DNA from: Sva-07 sp963728355
Lineage (GTDB): Bacteria > Actinomycetota > Acidimicrobiia > Acidimicrobiales > Ilumatobacteraceae
Assembly (NCBI GenBank): GCA_963728355.1
Contig: CAVSJQ010000014.1
Coordinates: 713,243-777,242 of the forward strand
Length of the DNA stretch: 64,000 nt
Direction of reading: 5' to 3'
The position numbers were made by a program, and so were the translations under genes. The notes beneath the pieces are model-generated. The model was not told the origin of the DNA. It did no database searches and saw only the letters and a list, made by a program, of their open reading frames with translations. Shown piece after piece: positions 35,476 through 43,621 of this stretch (positions are counted from its first letter, which is position 1; each line of letters starts with the position of its first letter).

Positions 35476-35841
35476 TCAGGCGAGGTCCTCGCGCACCGCG
35501 GTCATCTCTGCCGCCTCGATCTCGTCGTCGGAGAAGTGCCCGTCACCATCGACGTCGGTGGCGGAGACCGTCGACACCTCGACGGCGTCGGCAATGCCGT
35601 CACCATCCACGTCGATCGCTGTGATCGTCGTCTCGTCGACGGCGTCGGCGATGCCGTCACCATCGACGTCGTACACCGTCGTGGTCGTCTCGGACACGAT
35701 GTCGGTGATGCCGTCACCATCGACGTCGATCAGCGTGGTGGTCGTCTCCGTCACGATGTCGGTGATGCCATCACCATCGACATCGATCAGCTCGGTCTCG
35801 ACGGTCATCTCGATGTCGCCTTGGTCGTCAGTTTCGCTCAT
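35476..35841 (-). CDS. DxDGDG (EF-hand loop) tandem-repeat protein
   Basis: The 121-residue acidic protein consists of a short leader (MSETDDQGDIEM) and five 19-residue units. Each has DVDGDG followed by a hydrophobic residue and an Asp, then a Thr/Val-rich spacer (for example DIVSETTTT). The last unit ends in a Glu-rich helix (FSDDEIEAAEM). The Dx[DN]xDGxxD loop is that of calcium-binding EF hands, dockerins and thrombospondin type 3 repeats. No signal peptide or membrane helix is seen, so it is probably cytoplasmic. Calcium binding is inference from the motif. Confidence 0.75.
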   Translation of the reverse strand: MSETDDQGDIEMTVETELIDVDGDGITDIVTETTTTLIDVDGDGITDIVSETTTTVYDVDGDGIADAVDETTITAIDVDGDGIADAVEVSTVSATDVDGDGHFSDDEIEAAEMTAVREDLA

Positions 35842-36019
35842 CGGCGAAGTCAAGCATGTGGCACGCCGCCGCGCAAAGGAATCCGCGCGCGTCAGCTCCC
35901 GCACGAGACGGACGGACCGGCGCTGCTCCGGGTCCGTCGAGGCGTCGGTCGCTGAGGTCGCTGAGGTCGCTGCGGTCGGCGCCGCCATCGACGAGCGCGG
36001 TGTGTGCGGGCAGGGTTGA

Positions 36020-36769
36020 TCAGCCGACGGCAGTACCGACGAGTTCACCGATTCCGAAGGTGACGATCATGGCGAGCGCCCCACCCGCCACGAGGCGCAC
36101 GGAGGCTGCCCGCTTGGGCGATCCGCCGAGGTGTGCGCTGAGCATGCCGGTGAGGAGGAGCCCCACCAGCACGGCGACGAACGTGAAGGGGATCCTGATC
36201 GCGGATGGCGATGCCAGGATGGCGACGAGGGGAAGCAGGGCGCCGACTGCGAACGCCAGCGCAGACGAACCGGCGGCCGCCCACGGGTTGGCGAGGTCCT
36301 CCTCATCGAGTCCCAACTCCATGTCGAGGTGAGCACGCAGCACGTCACCTGCCGTGAGTTCAGCCGCCACGGTGACCGCTGACTCGTCGCTGAGGCCGCG
36401 GGCGCGCAGCAGCCCGACCAGCTCGTCGTGCTCCTCGTCCGGGAACTCGGCGAGTTCACCTCGCTCCTTTGCGATGAGCGCGCGTTCGCTGTCACGTTGG
36501 GTGCTCACCGAGACGTACTCGCCGAGCGCCATCGACACCGCACCGGCCACCAGCCCGGCGATACCGGCGGTGGCGATCTGGGTGGCATCGGTGGTCGCGG
36601 CCGCGACGCCGATCACCAGACCGGCGGTCGAGATGATGCCGTCGTTCGCACCGAGCACTCCCGCGCGCAGCCAGTTCAGCCTCGAGCCGAGGGAGCCGCC
36701 GTGGGGCTCCGCCTGGTGTGTTGCTTCGCCCGCGACCCCGTCGGGCGCGGCCGCATCAGAGGTCGTCAT
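36020..36769 (-). CDS. VIT1/CCC1-family membrane transporter
   Basis: The 249-residue protein has the family start LNWLRAGVLGANDGIISTAGLVIGVAAAT, AGAVSMALGEYVSVSTQRDSE, a cytoplasmic acidic region (FPDEEHDELVGLL), and three more helices, ending SVRLVAGGALAMIVTFGIGEL. VIT1/CCC1 proteins export Fe2+ or Mn2+ from the cytosol. The ATG at 36769 begins the conserved region. Confidence 0.9.
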   Translation of the reverse strand: MTTSDAAAPDGVAGEATHQAEPHGGSLGSRLNWLRAGVLGANDGIISTAGLVIGVAAATTDATQIATAGIAGLVAGAVSMALGEYVSVSTQRDSERALIAKERGELAEFPDEEHDELVGLLRARGLSDESAVTVAAELTAGDVLRAHLDMELGLDEEDLANPWAAAGSSALAFAVGALLPLVAILASPSAIRIPFTFVAVLVGLLLTGMLSAHLGGSPKRAASVRLVAGGALAMIVTFGIGELVGTAVG

Positions 36770-36912
36770 GGTCTGATTGAACGCCACCGCCCCGGTCGCG
36801 TGACAGAGCCGAAGGCCCCACTTCGGCCGCACCCCTGCTCACCGCAGCACGGACCGGCGCCCCGACCACCAGAACAGGCCCCGCAGCAGGGTGCAGCGTC
36901 GCCGTTCCGGGC

Positions 36913-38181
36913 CTATTCGTCGAAGAACAGCAGGGCCGGGGTCTCGAGCAGGGCCTTGATGCGCTGGACGAACACCGCAGCATCCCATCCGTCGACGATG
37001 CGGTGGTCGAAGCTCGACGAGAGGTTGAAGAGCTGACGTGGCTCGAAGGCGTGGGCGCGCCACACGGGTCGGACCTCCAGTTTGTTCACGCCGACGATCG
37101 CGACCTCGGGCGCGTTGATGATCGGTGTCGTGACCAGACCTCCCATGGCGCCCAGCGACGTGATCGTGATCGTCGAGCCGGACAGGACCTCACGGGGCGC
37201 TGCCCCGCTGCGCGCCAGGTCCGACACGTGCGCGATCTCGGTTGCGAGACCGTCGAGCGCTCTGTCCTCGGCGTGCCGGACGACAGGAACGCGAAGGCCG
37301 TCGTCGGTCTGGGTGGCGACGCCGAGATGCACCGCCTCGAACACGGTCAGTTCCTCGGTGCCGTGGTCGTAGTGAGCGTTGAGGTGAGGCTGTTCCTGTA
37401 CCGCGATGACGATCGCTCGTGCCAGGAACGGGAGCAGCGTGAGACGCGTCGTCTCGTCGCCCGAGCGAGCGTTCAGTTCGGCACGCAACCGTTCCAGTTC
37501 GGTGGCATCCACCGCGTCCACGTACGTGATGTGCGGGATCTCGCTCCACGCCGCGCTCAACCGGTCGGCGATGCGTCGACGGACGCCGCGCACGGGCTGG
37601 ACGCGTCCCTCATCCGACGCCATCCGTGGAGCGTGTGCACGACCGAACGTGAGCAGACGGTCGAGGTCGGCATGCACGACGCGCCCGTCGGGCCCGGTTC
37701 CCTCCACACTTCCCAGTTCGATCCGCAGCCGAGCGGCGCGGGCTCGCACCGCCGGAGAGGCGAGCGCGTGTCCGCCTCCTGCAGTGGCGGCGCGCTGTGG
37801 GTGTCGATGAACCGGCTCGGCGTTCGAACTCGGCTCGGGCGGTTCGGCCTCGCCCCCGACGGCGTCGGAGGTTGGTGGTGATTCCCGCTCCACACCGGCG
37901 ACGTCGCCGGCCGGCGTCGGTTCCTCCTCCGCCTGGGCCCCGGCGGCGTCGATCTCGATCAGGTCACTGCCCACCGCGAGCACGTCGCCCGGCTCGCCGT
38001 GCAGGTCGACGACCGTGCCCGACACCGGCGACGAGATCTCGACGGTGGTCTTGTCGGTCAGCACCTCGGCCACGTTGGTCTCCGGCGTCACCTCGTCGCC
38101 CACCTCGACCAGCCACGAGACGAGCTCCGCCTCTGCGACCCCTTCGCCGACGTCGGGCAGCTTCATCGTGAAGCGGCTCAT
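36913..38181 (-). CDS. bkdC: Branched-chain 2-oxoacid dehydrogenase E2 (lipoamide acyltransferase)
   Basis: The 422-residue E2 has one lipoyl domain (lipoylated Lys44 in LTDKTTVEIS), a linker rich in Glu, Pro and Ala, a peripheral-subunit-binding domain (ASPAVRARAARLRIEL...GTGPDGRVVHADL) and a catalytic acyltransferase domain with SFDHRIVDGWDAA near the C-terminus. It forms the core of the complex with the E1 genes just upstream, with which its ATG overlaps (ATGA). The substrate, branched-chain 2-oxoacids rather than pyruvate, is inferred from the separate E1alpha/E1beta and the sequence type. Confidence 0.88.
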   Translation of the reverse strand: MSRFTMKLPDVGEGVAEAELVSWLVEVGDEVTPETNVAEVLTDKTTVEISSPVSGTVVDLHGEPGDVLAVGSDLIEIDAAGAQAEEEPTPAGDVAGVERESPPTSDAVGGEAEPPEPSSNAEPVHRHPQRAATAGGGHALASPAVRARAARLRIELGSVEGTGPDGRVVHADLDRLLTFGRAHAPRMASDEGRVQPVRGVRRRIADRLSAAWSEIPHITYVDAVDATELERLRAELNARSGDETTRLTLLPFLARAIVIAVQEQPHLNAHYDHGTEELTVFEAVHLGVATQTDDGLRVPVVRHAEDRALDGLATEIAHVSDLARSGAAPREVLSGSTITITSLGAMGGLVTTPIINAPEVAIVGVNKLEVRPVWRAHAFEPRQLFNLSSSFDHRIVDGWDAAVFVQRIKALLETPALLFFDE

Positions 38182-39191
38182 GTCCTCACCGTCTCGAGCA
38201 TCGCGGCGCCGACCCGGTCGGGGCCCGGGAAGTACGACCATTCGTGGGCATGGGGATACGGGGTGTCCCACCCGCAGACGCGTGCGATCGGCGCCTCGAG
38301 GTGGAAGAAACAGCGGTCCTGAACCTGCGCGCAGAGTTCGGCACCGAAACCCGACGTCAGCGTGGCCTCGTGCACGACCAGGCAGCGCCCGGTCTTTCGC
38401 ACCGAATCGACGATCGTATCGATGTCGAGCGGTACCAGCGTGCGCAGGTCGATGATCTCGGCGTCGATTCCCTGCTCGTCGGCGGCGGCCTGGGCGACGT
38501 GGACCAGCGTGCCGTACGCGAGCACGGTCAGGTCCGCACCGGCACGATGGATTCGGGCGGTCCCGATGTCGATCTTGTAGTAGCCGTCGGGCACCTCGCC
38601 GAGCGGGTGCTTCGACCACGGAACGATCGGCTGGTCGTGGTGACCGTCGAACGGGCCGTTGTAGACGCGTTTCGGTTCGAGGAACACGACAGGATCGTCG
38701 TCCTCGATCGCTGCGATCAGAAGCCCCTTGGCGTCGTAGGGGTTCGAGACGACGATCGTGGTCAGACCGGACACGTGGGTGAACAGCGCTTCGGGGCTCT
38801 GGGAGTGCGTCTGGCCGCCGTAGATCCCGCCACCCGTCGGCATGCGGACCACGAGCGGTGCGCTGAAGTCGCCGGCGGAACGATGCCGGAGGCGTGCGGC
38901 TTCCGAGACCAGTTGGTCGTAGGCCGGGTACATGTAGTCGGCGAACTGGATCTCGACGCACGGCCGCAGTCCGTAGGCAGCCATGCCGACGGCGGCACCG
39001 ACGATTCCCGCTTCGCTGATCGGCGAGTCGAAGCAGCGGTGGTTGCCGAACTTCTGCTGCAGACCCTGGGTGCAGCGGAACACCCCGCCGAAGTAGCCCA
39101 CGTCCTCGCCGAACACGACGACTCGATCGTCGCGCTCCATGGCGATCTCGTGTGCGCTGCGGATCGCCTCGATCATCGACATCCTGCTCAT
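38178..39191 (-). CDS. bkdB: Branched-chain 2-oxoacid dehydrogenase E1 beta
   Basis: The 337-residue transketolase-like beta subunit has MSMIEAIRSAHEIAMERDDRVVVFGEDVG, SPISEAGIVGAAVGMAAYGLRP and RMPTGGGIYGGQTHSQSPEALFTHVSGL, then the C-terminal domain (DIDAEIIDLRTLVPLD-like). It pairs with E1alpha to form the thiamine diphosphate enzyme. The ATG at 39191 is one base from the E1alpha stop, and its stop overlaps the E2 start. Confidence 0.92.
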   Translation of the reverse strand: MSRMSMIEAIRSAHEIAMERDDRVVVFGEDVGYFGGVFRCTQGLQQKFGNHRCFDSPISEAGIVGAAVGMAAYGLRPCVEIQFADYMYPAYDQLVSEAARLRHRSAGDFSAPLVVRMPTGGGIYGGQTHSQSPEALFTHVSGLTTIVVSNPYDAKGLLIAAIEDDDPVVFLEPKRVYNGPFDGHHDQPIVPWSKHPLGEVPDGYYKIDIGTARIHRAGADLTVLAYGTLVHVAQAAADEQGIDAEIIDLRTLVPLDIDTIVDSVRKTGRCLVVHEATLTSGFGAELCAQVQDRCFFHLEAPIARVCGWDTPYPHAHEWSYFPGPDRVGAAMLETVRT

Positions 39192-39192
39192 C

Positions 39193-40437
39193 TCAGCCCT
39201 CGACCTGTTCCCGTTGCTCGCGCAGGTGCCGCGGCAGGTCCGCGAACACGTCGTCGAACATCGTCTTCGGACTTCCCACCGCCCCCGACTTGACCGAACC
39301 GTGCGAGTCGGCCTCGGCGAACGCCGTCTCGACCTCGCGGTCGACCTCTTCCTGCAACGACTGTTGGCGATCGTCGTCCCACGCTCCGGTTGCGACGAGG
39401 TGCTGTCGCAGGCGGTCGATCGGATCACCCAGCGGGAAGCGTTCGGCCTCGTCCGCCGGCCGGTAGACCGACGGGTCGTCGGACGTGGAATGTGCGCCGC
39501 GACGCAGCGTGACCCACTCGATCAGGGTCGGACCGAGATTCGTGCGTGCCCGTTGGGCTGCCCAACGCGAGGCGGCGAACACGGCGAGATAGTCGTTGCC
39601 GTCGACACGGATGGCAGGGATGCTGAACCCGTAGCCGCGGTCGGCGAACGTCGCGGAGGCACCACGCGCGAAGTCCTCCGGCGTGGAGATCGCCCAGTGA
39701 TTGTTCACGATGTTGAGCACGACCGGCGCCTGGTACGTGGACGCGAAGACCAGCGCGGCATGGAAGTCGGACTCGGCGGTCGCGCCTTCGCCGATCCACG
39801 CCGACGCGATCTCGGTCCCGCCCCGCAGCGCCGATGCCATCGCCCAACCGACGGCCTGGATGTACTGGGTGGCGAGGTTGCCGGAGATCGAGAAGAATCC
39901 GTGCTCCTTGGAGGAGTACATCACCGGCAGCTGACGACCGTGGAGCGGGTCACGCACGTTTGACAGGATCTGATTCATCATGTCGACGAGCGGATAGCCC
40001 GACGAGATCAGGAGGCCCTGCTGGCGGTAGGTCGGAAAATGCATGTCCCCGGGCCCGAGCGCACGGCGTTGTCCGCATGCGATGGCCTCTTCGCCGAGTG
40101 ACTGCATGTAGAACGACGTCTTGCCCTGACGGTGAGCGCGCAGCATGCGAGCGTCGAAGCTGCGCGTGAGCATCATGTCGCGAAGCCCGCGTCGCTTCTC
40201 GTCCGTCGACAGCTCCGGCACCCAGTCCCCGACCGCGTTCCCGTCGTCGTCGAGGACACGGACCAGCTGCTTGCGCATGAGCGCGACGCGTTCGACCTTC
40301 TCGTCGAGCGCCGGCTTCGCCATCTCCCCCGCGGCGCTGATGAAGCGCACCTGGTCGGCCTTGCTCTTGCCTCGCGCCGGCTCGGGGATGCGCAATCGGA
40401 GCGGCTCGCGAGTCGAGTCGTTCGAATCGCCTGTCAT
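39193..40437 (-). CDS. bkdA: Branched-chain 2-oxoacid dehydrogenase E1 alpha
   Basis: The 414-residue alpha subunit has a thiamine diphosphate motif WIGEGATAESDFHAAL...NIVNNHWAIS, MYSSKEHGFFSISGNLATQ and the phosphorylation-loop-like RRGAHSTSDDPSVYRP. These fit branched-chain 2-oxoacid dehydrogenases. It is the first gene of the E1alpha-E1beta-E2 operon; no E3 gene is adjacent. The ATG at 40437 gives the usual N-terminal extension. Confidence 0.92.
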   Translation of the reverse strand: MTGDSNDSTREPLRLRIPEPARGKSKADQVRFISAAGEMAKPALDEKVERVALMRKQLVRVLDDDGNAVGDWVPELSTDEKRRGLRDMMLTRSFDARMLRAHRQGKTSFYMQSLGEEAIACGQRRALGPGDMHFPTYRQQGLLISSGYPLVDMMNQILSNVRDPLHGRQLPVMYSSKEHGFFSISGNLATQYIQAVGWAMASALRGGTEIASAWIGEGATAESDFHAALVFASTYQAPVVLNIVNNHWAISTPEDFARGASATFADRGYGFSIPAIRVDGNDYLAVFAASRWAAQRARTNLGPTLIEWVTLRRGAHSTSDDPSVYRPADEAERFPLGDPIDRLRQHLVATGAWDDDRQQSLQEEVDREVETAFAEADSHGSVKSGAVGSPKTMFDDVFADLPRHLREQREQVEG

Positions 40438-40555
40438 CGCCACGGCTCCACTCCCGTCTCGTCCAGGTTTCCATCGTCGCGCAACTCGGCGGCGATCACG
40501 TACAGCTCGTCGTTCTGCGCGGGCCCGCATGCGCCGTCGCCGCTAGCGTGAGGCC

Positions 40556-40783
40556 ATGTCGGGCCTGCAGATCCTCGGCGGTGTCGTCGCCGCGTCGTCG
40601 CGGGGCAATTCGGGGATCGGCCCGGTGGTGATCGCGGTCGGGCTCACCATCGCGAGTGTGCTCGTCCTGTCGTGGGTGATCAATCGGCTGCCCGGCTCGA
40701 ACGAGAACACCGGCGCAAGTCCGTTCCGCCGGCGGCGCCGCGACGACCCCTTCCGGCGACCACCGGACGACTCGATGGGCTGA
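40556..40783 (+). CDS. Small single-span membrane protein
   Basis: The 75-residue product has one hydrophobic segment (GPVVIAVGLTIASVLVLSWVI) and an Arg-rich cytoplasmic tail (SPFRRRRRDDPFRRPPDD). The ATG at 40556 follows GAGGCC. No family is recognised; it diverges from the 2-oxoacid dehydrogenase operon. Confidence 0.55.
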   Translation: MSGLQILGGVVAASSRGNSGIGPVVIAVGLTIASVLVLSWVINRLPGSNENTGASPFRRRRRDDPFRRPPDDSMG

Positions 40784-41052
40784 CGCCCTGGCCGGAGATC
40801 AGGCGCGGAAGGTCCGGTGTGCCAGCCCGAACGACTTCGTCCGCCAATTGGACAGCATCTTCAACTTCGATGCCGGTGACTCCCCCGAGCGGCTGACGAT
40901 GCGCACCCAGGTGCTCCGCACGCCGTTCGACCCCACCCCATATTCGGCAACGGGCGTGACATTTGACCGTTGCGGGCGGAGCGTGGGCCTGGAAGTTTGA
41001 CGAAAGGCCATTGCGGGGGCAGTGGCCACAACCAACGAAATGGGGATACATC

Positions 41053-41676
41053 ATGCTGCTGTTCAACAGAATGTTGCGCGTCACGGGGGGTGCCGCTGCC
41101 GCGGCCTGGGCCGCTGAGGTCACGGCTGGAGTGAACAAACACTCGGTGTCCGAGGTCGCGCTCTGGACCGCTGCCTATGGTGCCCCGGTCGGCACGATTG
41201 CGTGGTCCGCACCGGTGGAGACGCTCAGCCAGGTCGATGACCTGAACGCGGCGATGGCCGCGGACGCCGATCTCACTGCGCTGGTGAGCAAGGGGGCGGA
41301 GTACGTGGCCGAGGCTGATCCCGACCGTCTGCTCGCCCTCGTCCACGGCGAGGTCACCGGCAGCGCACCGGTCGGCTCCTACATGGGCGCCGTTCGTGCA
41401 GCAGCAGCGCCGGGCCAATGGGTCGGTGCGGGCGCCTGGGCGGCACACATCGCTGGCGTGTACACGGAGGTGACCGGCTTGAACGTCGTGGTGACATCGA
41501 CCGTCGCCGGGCCGATGGGCGAGTTCAGCTGGTTCGTCCGACACGAGGATTCCGCCAGTGTCGAGGCGGCCATCGCAGCGACGATGTCGTCGGAGAGGTA
41601 CATGAAGGAAGTCAATGGCGGCGGCGAGTTCTTCTTGCCGGGGGCGACGCAGATGTACGCCCAGCGCATGGCCTGA
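41053..41676 (+). CDS. Uncharacterised protein with two similar halves
   Basis: The 207-residue product has an Ala-rich N-terminus and two halves that look alike by eye. Half 1: AAEVTAGVNKHS...GAPVGTIAWSAPVETLSQVDDLNAAMAADADLTALV. Half 2: AAHIAGVYTEVTGLN...AGPMGEFSWFVRHEDSASVEAAIAATMSSERYMKEV. The pattern of a strand, G-P-x-G strand, then a helix with small residues, then a second helix, suggests a duplicated ferredoxin-like (dimeric alpha/beta barrel) domain. I do not recognise the family. The 269 bases before it hold no gene I can support. Confidence 0.6.
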   Translation: MLLFNRMLRVTGGAAAAAWAAEVTAGVNKHSVSEVALWTAAYGAPVGTIAWSAPVETLSQVDDLNAAMAADADLTALVSKGAEYVAEADPDRLLALVHGEVTGSAPVGSYMGAVRAAAAPGQWVGAGAWAAHIAGVYTEVTGLNVVVTSTVAGPMGEFSWFVRHEDSASVEAAIAATMSSERYMKEVNGGGEFFLPGATQMYAQRMA

Positions 41677-41774
41677 CGTCGGAGCGTCGGTCCGTTCGGA
41701 GGACGAGTTCCTCTGAACGGACCGCGCCATGGCAGTCGCACGGCAGGGTCAGTCGTGCTGCGTCCGCCGTCGGT

Positions 41775-42404
41775 TCACTTCGGGGCGTCGGCGTAGCGAA
41801 GGTAGGGCTTGAACTCCTCGACGTTGTCGAAGGTCTTCTTCGCATCTTCGGTGGACATCGACACCGAGACGATGACCCGGTCGCCCGGCTTCCAGTCGGC
41901 CGGGGTGGCGATGGGGTCCTTGTCGGTGGCCTGGAGGGCATCGATGACACGCACGATCTCGTCGAAGTTGCGGCCGACCGACTTGGGATAGGTGAGCGTC
42001 AAGCGGAGCTTGTCGTCGGGGTCGACGATGAACACCGACCGGACGGTCGAGGTGTCGCCCTCACCGGGGTGGATCATGTCGTACAGCTCCGCGATTCGGT
42101 GGTCGGGGTCGGCCACGATCGGGAAGTTGAGTTCGGTACCGGTCACGTCGCCGATGTCGGGAGCCCACTTGCGGTGGTCCTCGATCGGGTCGATCGACAG
42201 TCCCATCGCCTTGGTGTTGCGCTTGGCAAACTCGTCCTTGAGGGCGGCGGTGCGGCCGAGTTCGGTGGTGCACACCGGGGTGAAGTCGGCCGGGTGACTG
42301 AAGAACACCGCCCAGGAGCCCCGCTTCCATTCGTGGAACGAGAGCTCTCCGTCGGTGGTCATCGCGGTGAAGTCGGGGGCGGTGTCGCCCAGATGCAGAC
42401 CCAT
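41775..42404 (-). CDS. 1-Cys peroxiredoxin (Prx6 type)
   Basis: The 209-residue AhpC/TSA protein has the peroxidatic PADFTPVCTTEL with Cys45 and the downstream VGLS-like SIDPIEDHRKWAPDI. No other cysteine exists in the sequence, which makes it a true 1-Cys enzyme needing an external thiol. The C-terminal extension (GDRVIVSVSMSTEDAKKTF...YLRYADAP) is that of Prx6. It reduces hydroperoxides. AGAGGA precedes the ATG. Confidence 0.93.
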   Translation of the reverse strand: MGLHLGDTAPDFTAMTTDGELSFHEWKRGSWAVFFSHPADFTPVCTTELGRTAALKDEFAKRNTKAMGLSIDPIEDHRKWAPDIGDVTGTELNFPIVADPDHRIAELYDMIHPGEGDTSTVRSVFIVDPDDKLRLTLTYPKSVGRNFDEIVRVIDALQATDKDPIATPADWKPGDRVIVSVSMSTEDAKKTFDNVEEFKPYLRYADAPK

Positions 42405-42716
42405 GGTTCGTCCTCTTTCTGTTGCCAACCGGAACGGATGGCGTGGCTGGTTGCCACCGAGAACGCACTGATATTCCCGATGGCATGACCATCGGGAGAT
42501 GCGTGCACTCCGGCAGGTCATCAGTGTCGCGCTCGAGGGTCGTCTGACGGCAGAGGCCAATGTCCTGATGGTCGGTGAACCCGGCCAGTCGTTTCGGCCC
42601 GCGACGGGCCGCTCGATCTCGTCAACGCGCTCCAGGCCGACGTCCGGATCATTGACGTCCCGCGAGAGCCCAAGGTGATCCGCTGCACGGTCACGGGGTG
42701 GGTGCGTCGGCGGTGG
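42405..42716. other. Intergenic region with hairpin, no supported gene
   Basis: Between the peroxiredoxin start and the fdhD stop are 312 bases. The clear structure is CCCGATGG-catga-CCATCGGG at 42476-42496, a perfect 8-bp stem; it has no U-tract and lies 72 bases upstream of the peroxiredoxin start, so a regulatory site is possible. A plus-strand frame from 42497 (MRALRQVISVALEG...) looks weakly coding but matches no family I know. Confidence 0.5.
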
Positions 42717-43544
42717 TCATGCCGTGGGCGCGGGCGAATAGATGTTGAAGCTGGTGGCTCGCATGAAGCCGGCGAGCGTCATCCCTGCCCGACGTGCGGC
42801 ATCGACGGCGAGCGCCGTCGGCGCACTGACGGCGATCAGCGTGCCGAAACCGGCGGCCCACGCCTTCTGCACCATCTCGATGCTGGCCCGCCCACTCACG
42901 AACAACCCCCAGTGCGGTGGCACCGTCGTGCGACCGTCGAGATGCAGCCTGCCGACGACCTTGTCGACGGCGTTGTGTCTGCCGGCATCCTCGCGGAGCA
43001 CGAGGATGTTGGCCTTGTCATCGAACGCTGCTGCGCAGTGCGCTGCACCGGTGGCGCCGAACAGCTCCTGTTGCGATCGCATCTTCGCTGCGATCTCCAT
43101 CAGGGCGGCTCGGTCGATGCCCGTCGGCGACTCCACCGGCTCCAGGCGGGCGACCAACGCCTCGAGTTGCTCGTTGCCACACCATCCGCAACTCGACGAC
43201 GTCGTTCCGAGGCGGGGCGTCGGCACCGGGGCCCGACGATCCGTCCGCACCGTCACGGTGTTGCGACCATCCGCGAACGGGTCGCCCACTCCCACGACGG
43301 GTTCCCCGTGTAGCAAGCCCTCGGTGAAGCAGAACCCCACCGCGAGCTCGGCATCGTGGCCCGGAGTCCGCATCGTCGTGGTGACCAGCGTGTCATCGAG
43401 CCGTATCGACAGTGGCTCCTCGACGATCAGTCGATCCGGGGCGTCGGTGTCGTGCAGGGCACCGCCGACGGTCCGCACCTGTGTGACCACCACGTCGACC
43501 ACGTCGGCCGTCTCGGCGATCCAGCCCGCTGCGTGGCTCTCCAT
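42717..43544 (-). CDS. fdhD: Formate dehydrogenase accessory sulfurtransferase FdhD
   Basis: The 275-residue protein has APDRLIVEEPLSIRLDD, AVGFCFTEGLL, the essential TSSSCGWCGNEQL cysteine motif, REDAGRHNAVDKVVG and VSGRASIEMVQKAWAAG, all FdhD hallmarks. FdhD transfers sulfur from a cysteine desulfurase to the Mo-bis-MGD cofactor, which formate dehydrogenase needs. It is divergent from the fdh structural genes across about 77 bases. The ATG at 43544 is my choice; the frame extends upstream in antisense to fdhA. Confidence 0.92.
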   Translation of the reverse strand: MESHAAGWIAETADVVDVVVTQVRTVGGALHDTDAPDRLIVEEPLSIRLDDTLVTTTMRTPGHDAELAVGFCFTEGLLHGEPVVGVGDPFADGRNTVTVRTDRRAPVPTPRLGTTSSSCGWCGNEQLEALVARLEPVESPTGIDRAALMEIAAKMRSQQELFGATGAAHCAAAFDDKANILVLREDAGRHNAVDKVVGRLHLDGRTTVPPHWGLFVSGRASIEMVQKAWAAGFGTLIAVSAPTALAVDAARRAGMTLAGFMRATSFNIYSPAPTA

Positions 43545-43621
43545 GGTGTCGACCTCGACCTCCTCGTCGAGCGCCAGACTACGCAACAGCGCGACTCGGC
43601 GGAGTGGGCTACCGTTTCGCG

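Noticed and set aside
35558..35841. The 57-bp repeats as a CRISPR array
   Set aside because: Repeats are contiguous, without unique spacers, and code for the DxDGDG protein in frame.
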